From Alphaproteobacteria bacterium (lineage in GTDB: Bacteria > Pseudomonadota > Alphaproteobacteria > Geminicoccales > Geminicoccaceae), in contig JALSRW010000464.1 in assembly GCA_026984595.1 (NCBI GenBank), forward strand, positions 1 to 9,065: 9,065 nucleotides of DNA, read 5' to 3'. The translations under genes and the position numbers were made by a program. This document shows positions 7,540 through 9,065 of the stretch, piece after piece (the first letter of the stretch is position 1; each line of letters begins with the position of its first letter). The notes under the pieces are model-generated. The model had not been told where the DNA came from. It was given only the letters and a program-made list of their open reading frames with translations, and ran no database searches.

Positions 7540-7632
7540 CGCCAATGGTCCTGGGTGCCTGAGAGTTTCCGGGGCGGTTGCTCCTTCGGCGCCGTCCCTG
7601 CGCGGCTGCGCGAACGGTCTCTCCCACTGGCG
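7540..7632 (-). ncRNA. glycine riboswitch, first (5') aptamer
   Basis: The P1 stem is CGCCAGUGG (7624-7632) with CCAUUGGCG (7540-7548), nine pairs including one G-U. The conserved core is complete: GGGAGAG (7619-7625), CCGAAGGAGCAA (7578-7589) and CUCUCAGG (7558-7565) followed by CACCCAGGACC. An internal hairpin with GCGC/GCGC arms forms the variable P3 arm. Together with the second aptamer this is the classical glycine-sensing tandem riboswitch in front of gcv genes, where glycine normally turns expression on. Confidence 0.94.
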
Positions 7633-7649
7633 ATTTCCGGCCACCGATC

Positions 7650-7677
7650 AGACTACTCGCTCGCCGGCGAGCGTCAA
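7650..7677 (-). promoter_or_regulatory. likely sigma-70-type promoter of the gcv operon
   Basis: On the minus strand TTGACG (7672-7677) and TAGTCT (7650-7655) are separated by 16 nt. Transcription would start near 7643, about ten nucleotides before the first riboswitch stem at 7632, which is exactly where a riboswitch leader should begin. This placement supports the promoter beyond the moderate box match. The spacer is filled by a 16-bp palindrome. Confidence 0.55.
7658..7673. repeat. 16-bp perfect palindrome CGCTCGCCGGCGAGCG in the gcv promoter
   Basis: The palindrome covers the spacer and the last two bases of the -35 box of the gcv promoter, a position suited to a repressor or activator operator. 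It also begins 12 nt after the stop of the upstream deacylase gene, so as RNA it could form a GC-rich hairpin at the end of that transcript. It lacks a following T-run. Which role applies cannot be decided from sequence. Confidence 0.5.
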
Positions 7678-7684
7678 GCGGCCG

Positions 7685-8191
7685 TCAGCCCTCCAGCGTA
7701 CGCCCGAGATCGACGATCTCGGGCCGGTAGCCGAGATGTGCGAGGAAGCGGAGGAAATCTTCCCGACCGATGGCGGTGGTGGCGGCATTGTCGAGCGGAT
7801 GGAAGTTCAGCGGATCACAGGCCAGCAACGCCCGGTCGAGAACCACGCGGACGCGACGCTGCACATCGTTCAGCAGAGCGAACGGGGTGACCGCTCCCGG
7901 CACCACGCCGAGCACCTCCAGAAGGCGCTCGGGCTCGGCGAAGCGCATGCGCGGGGCGCCGAGGAGCCGGGCCAGAGCATTGATGCGCACCGGTTGATCG
8001 GCACGGCACACCACCAGCCACGACCCGCCCTTGCGGTCCTCCAGGAACAGGTTCTTGGTATGGGCTCCCGGAAGGTGCCCGGTATGGCGTTCCGCCTCCG
8101 CGACCGTGTACACCGGCGGATGCTCGCGGGTCTCGGTCTCGATGCCGAGCTCGGCGAGGCAGGCGAACAGCCGATCACGCGCCTGGGACAT
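7685..8191 (-). CDS. YbaK/ProX-family aminoacyl-tRNA deacylase (ProXp-ala / PrdX type)
   Basis: A 168-residue free-standing editing domain related to the insertion domain of bacterial prolyl-tRNA synthetase. Characterised ProXp-ala proteins hydrolyse Ala-tRNA(Pro) in trans in the cytoplasm. Visible signs: REHPPVYTVAEAE (22-34), the GAHTKNLFLEDRKG block (42-55) with the conserved lysine K46, GVVPGAVTPFALLND (95-109) and FHPLDNAATTAI (130-141). The length is that of a single-domain family member. The ATG at 8191 was chosen because the protein then starts at the usual point; a GTG at 8245 would add 18 unrelated residues. There is no Shine-Dalgarno before 8191, and a candidate promoter predicts a leaderless transcript. 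The exact tRNA specificity is inferred from resemblance. It lies upstream of the gcv leader on the same strand, 52 nt from the first aptamer. Confidence 0.88.
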   Translation of the reverse strand: MSQARDRLFACLAELGIETETREHPPVYTVAEAERHTGHLPGAHTKNLFLEDRKGGSWLVVCRADQPVRINALARLLGAPRMRFAEPERLLEVLGVVPGAVTPFALLNDVQRRVRVVLDRALLACDPLNFHPLDNAATTAIGREDFLRFLAHLGYRPEIVDLGRTLEG

Positions 8192-8246
8192 GGCCCGGCA
8201 TCTAGCGGTGCCGCGTGATCGAGGCAAGGGCGAGGTGCCGATCACG
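8170..8246. repeat. three copies of CGATCACG around the divergent promoter region
   Basis: GCCGATCACG occurs as a 10-bp direct repeat at 8170-8179 (inside the 5' end of the deacylase gene) and 8237-8246. An inverted copy, CGTGATCG, is at 8214-8221, forming with the right copy an 8-bp perfect inverted repeat with a 17-nt spacer. The middle copy falls in the spacer of the candidate deacylase promoter. This looks like an operator array, but no regulator gene is in the window. Confidence 0.4.
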
Positions 8247-8330
8247 AAGCGGTTAGGTGCGCGCGGCGGATCCCGGCGCTAGGAATCCCCGTGGCGGTTC
8301 GATGCCGAGCAGAGGAGCACCCTTTCCCCG
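8192..8330. other. divergent intergenic region
   Basis: This 139-nt stretch separates the deacylase gene (minus) from the flavoprotein gene (plus). It holds the candidate minus-strand promoter and two of the three CGATCACG-type words. I could not find a convincing plus-strand -35/-10 pair for the flavoprotein gene, and there is no credible small ORF. Confidence 0.6.
8199..8227 (-). promoter_or_regulatory. candidate promoter of the deacylase gene, possibly leaderless
   Basis: On the minus strand TTGCCT (8222-8227, 4 of 6 consensus bases) and TAGATG (8199-8204, 3 of 6) are separated by 17 nt. The expected transcription start falls at or within a base or two of the ATG at 8191, which would give a leaderless mRNA and explain the missing ribosome binding site. 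The evidence is box matching only. Confidence 0.33.
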
Positions 8331-9065
8331 ATGCCGCGCGATCTCGAAGCGGATATCTGCATCATCGGCGCCGGCTCGGGCGGGCTCAGCGTGGCGGCCG
8401 GAGCCGCGCAGATGGGCGCCCGCACCATCCTCGTAGAAGCCGACCGCATGGGAGGCGATTGTCTCAATCATGGCTGCATTCCCTCGAAAAGCCTGATCGC
8501 GGCGGCGGCGGTGGCCCAGCGCATGCGCGAAGCCGGCCGGTTCGGGATCACCCCGGTCTCTCCCGAAGTGGACTTCGCCGCGGTCGGGCGCCATGTCCGA
8601 GGAGTGATCGCTGCCATCGCTCCCCATGACAGCGAGGCCCGCTTCGAGGGTCTCGGCGTCACCGTGCTCGAGGCCCGCGCCCGCTTCGCCGGCCCCGAGG
8701 AGCTCCGTGCGGGCGACTGGCGGATCCGCGCGCGGCGTTTCGTGATCGCCACCGGATCGCGGCCGGCCATCCCGCCCCTGCCCGGCCTCCAGGGCATCTC
8801 CCATCTCACCAACGAGACCATCTTCGATCTCGAGACGCGGCCCGAGCATCTCCTGGTGCTGGGAGCGGGGCCGATCGGCTGTGAGCTGGCCCAGGCCTAC
8901 CGGCGGCTGGGCGCGGAGGTGACGGTGCTCGATCTCGGGCCGATGCTGCCGCGCGAGGATCCCGAGCTGGTCGCCCCCCTGCGCCGGCGTTTCGCCGAAG
9001 AGGGCATCACCCTCCTGGAGCATGTCCAGGTCCTGGCGGCGGAGCCGGGGCCGGCGCTGCTGGTG
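8331..9065 (+). CDS. FAD-dependent pyridine nucleotide-disulfide oxidoreductase, MerA/Lpd-like (C-terminal part outside the window)
   Basis: The first 245 residues are visible and the frame is still open at the window end. The N-terminal FAD-binding motif is IIGAGSGG (11-18). The redox-active disulfide is C44 and C49 in GGDCLNHGCIPSK (41-53). ATGSRP (140-145) is the second FAD signature, and GAGPIGCELAQAYRRLG (178-194) is the NAD(P)-binding fold. The pattern GGDCLN and the LTNETIFDL segment (159-167) resemble proteins often annotated as mercuric-reductase-like, rather than housekeeping dihydrolipoyl dehydrogenase, which usually reads GGTCLN. The N-terminal heavy-metal domain of true MerA is absent. 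The start at 8331 is the only reasonable ATG in frame; AGAGGAG at 8311-8317 is rather far upstream (13 nt). It is divergent from the deacylase gene. Substrate unknown. Confidence 0.85.
   Translation, partial: MPRDLEADICIIGAGSGGLSVAAGAAQMGARTILVEADRMGGDCLNHGCIPSKSLIAAAAVAQRMREAGRFGITPVSPEVDFAAVGRHVRGVIAAIAPHDSEARFEGLGVTVLEARARFAGPEELRAGDWRIRARRFVIATGSRPAIPPLPGLQGISHLTNETIFDLETRPEHLLVLGAGPIGCELAQAYRRLGAEVTVLDLGPMLPREDPELVAPLRRRFAEEGITLLEHVQVLAAEPGPALLV

Noticed and set aside
7399..7644. N-terminal extension of GcvT into the leader
   Set aside because: This region is the tandem glycine riboswitch, and the conserved GcvT N-terminus begins at 7398.
8291..8629. Plus-strand 112-codon frame overlapping the flavoprotein start
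   Set aside because: It is an Arg- and His-rich out-of-frame shadow; the frame starting at 8331 carries all the FAD and disulfide motifs.

Overview
The window is high-GC chromosomal DNA, densely packed with core-metabolism genes and with no sign of mobile elements, tRNA or rRNA genes, or CRISPR. Gene content suggests a proteobacterium, most likely an alphaproteobacterium: a stand-alone ProXp-ala-type editing protein, a single-chain GcvP in a gcvT-gcvH-gcvP order, a TauE/SafE permease of the MDIYLPIAEVSVN type, and a MerA-like flavoprotein. This taxonomic guess is an inference from family resemblance only.

Layout. (1) Positions 2-1957, plus strand: the end of an operon for a 2-oxoacid:ferredoxin oxidoreductase (probably 2-oxoglutarate, Kor). 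It holds the C-terminal part of alpha, a complete beta and a complete separate gamma subunit, joined by an ATGA overlap and a 10-nt gap. (2) Positions 1972-2877, minus strand, convergent and only 14 nt from korC: a TauE/SafE-family membrane permease. (3) Positions 2991-7398, minus strand: the glycine cleavage operon gcvT-gcvH-gcvP, with gaps of 13 and 27 nt. (4) Positions 7399-7684: a 286-nt non-coding leader region with a well-supported tandem glycine riboswitch (two aptamers, 7448-7632, minus strand), a likely promoter just upstream, and a candidate expression platform next to the gcvT ribosome binding site. (5) Positions 7685-8191, minus strand: an aminoacyl-tRNA deacylase of the YbaK/ProX group. 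(6) Positions 8192-8330: a divergent intergenic region with repeated CGATCACG words. (7) From 8331 to the window end, plus strand: the N-terminal half of a FAD-dependent pyridine nucleotide-disulfide oxidoreductase.

How it works together. GcvP decarboxylates glycine and loads the aminomethyl group on the lipoyl arm of GcvH; GcvT passes the carbon to tetrahydrofolate. Glycine sensed by the tandem aptamers in the leader should switch the operon. The TauE/SafE gene follows gcvP on the same strand and may share its transcript or use its own weak promoter. The L-protein needed to reoxidise GcvH is not clearly present: the flavoprotein at 8331 is a relative of dihydrolipoyl dehydrogenase but looks MerA-like. 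The Kor operon is unrelated by strand and is probably only a neighbour.

I do not see a new multi-gene system. The strongest second-look items are regulatory: the riboswitch strand-swap candidate, the 16-bp palindrome in the gcv promoter spacer, the repeated operator-like words with a possible leaderless promoter in front of the deacylase gene, and the unexplained link of the permease to the gcv operon.
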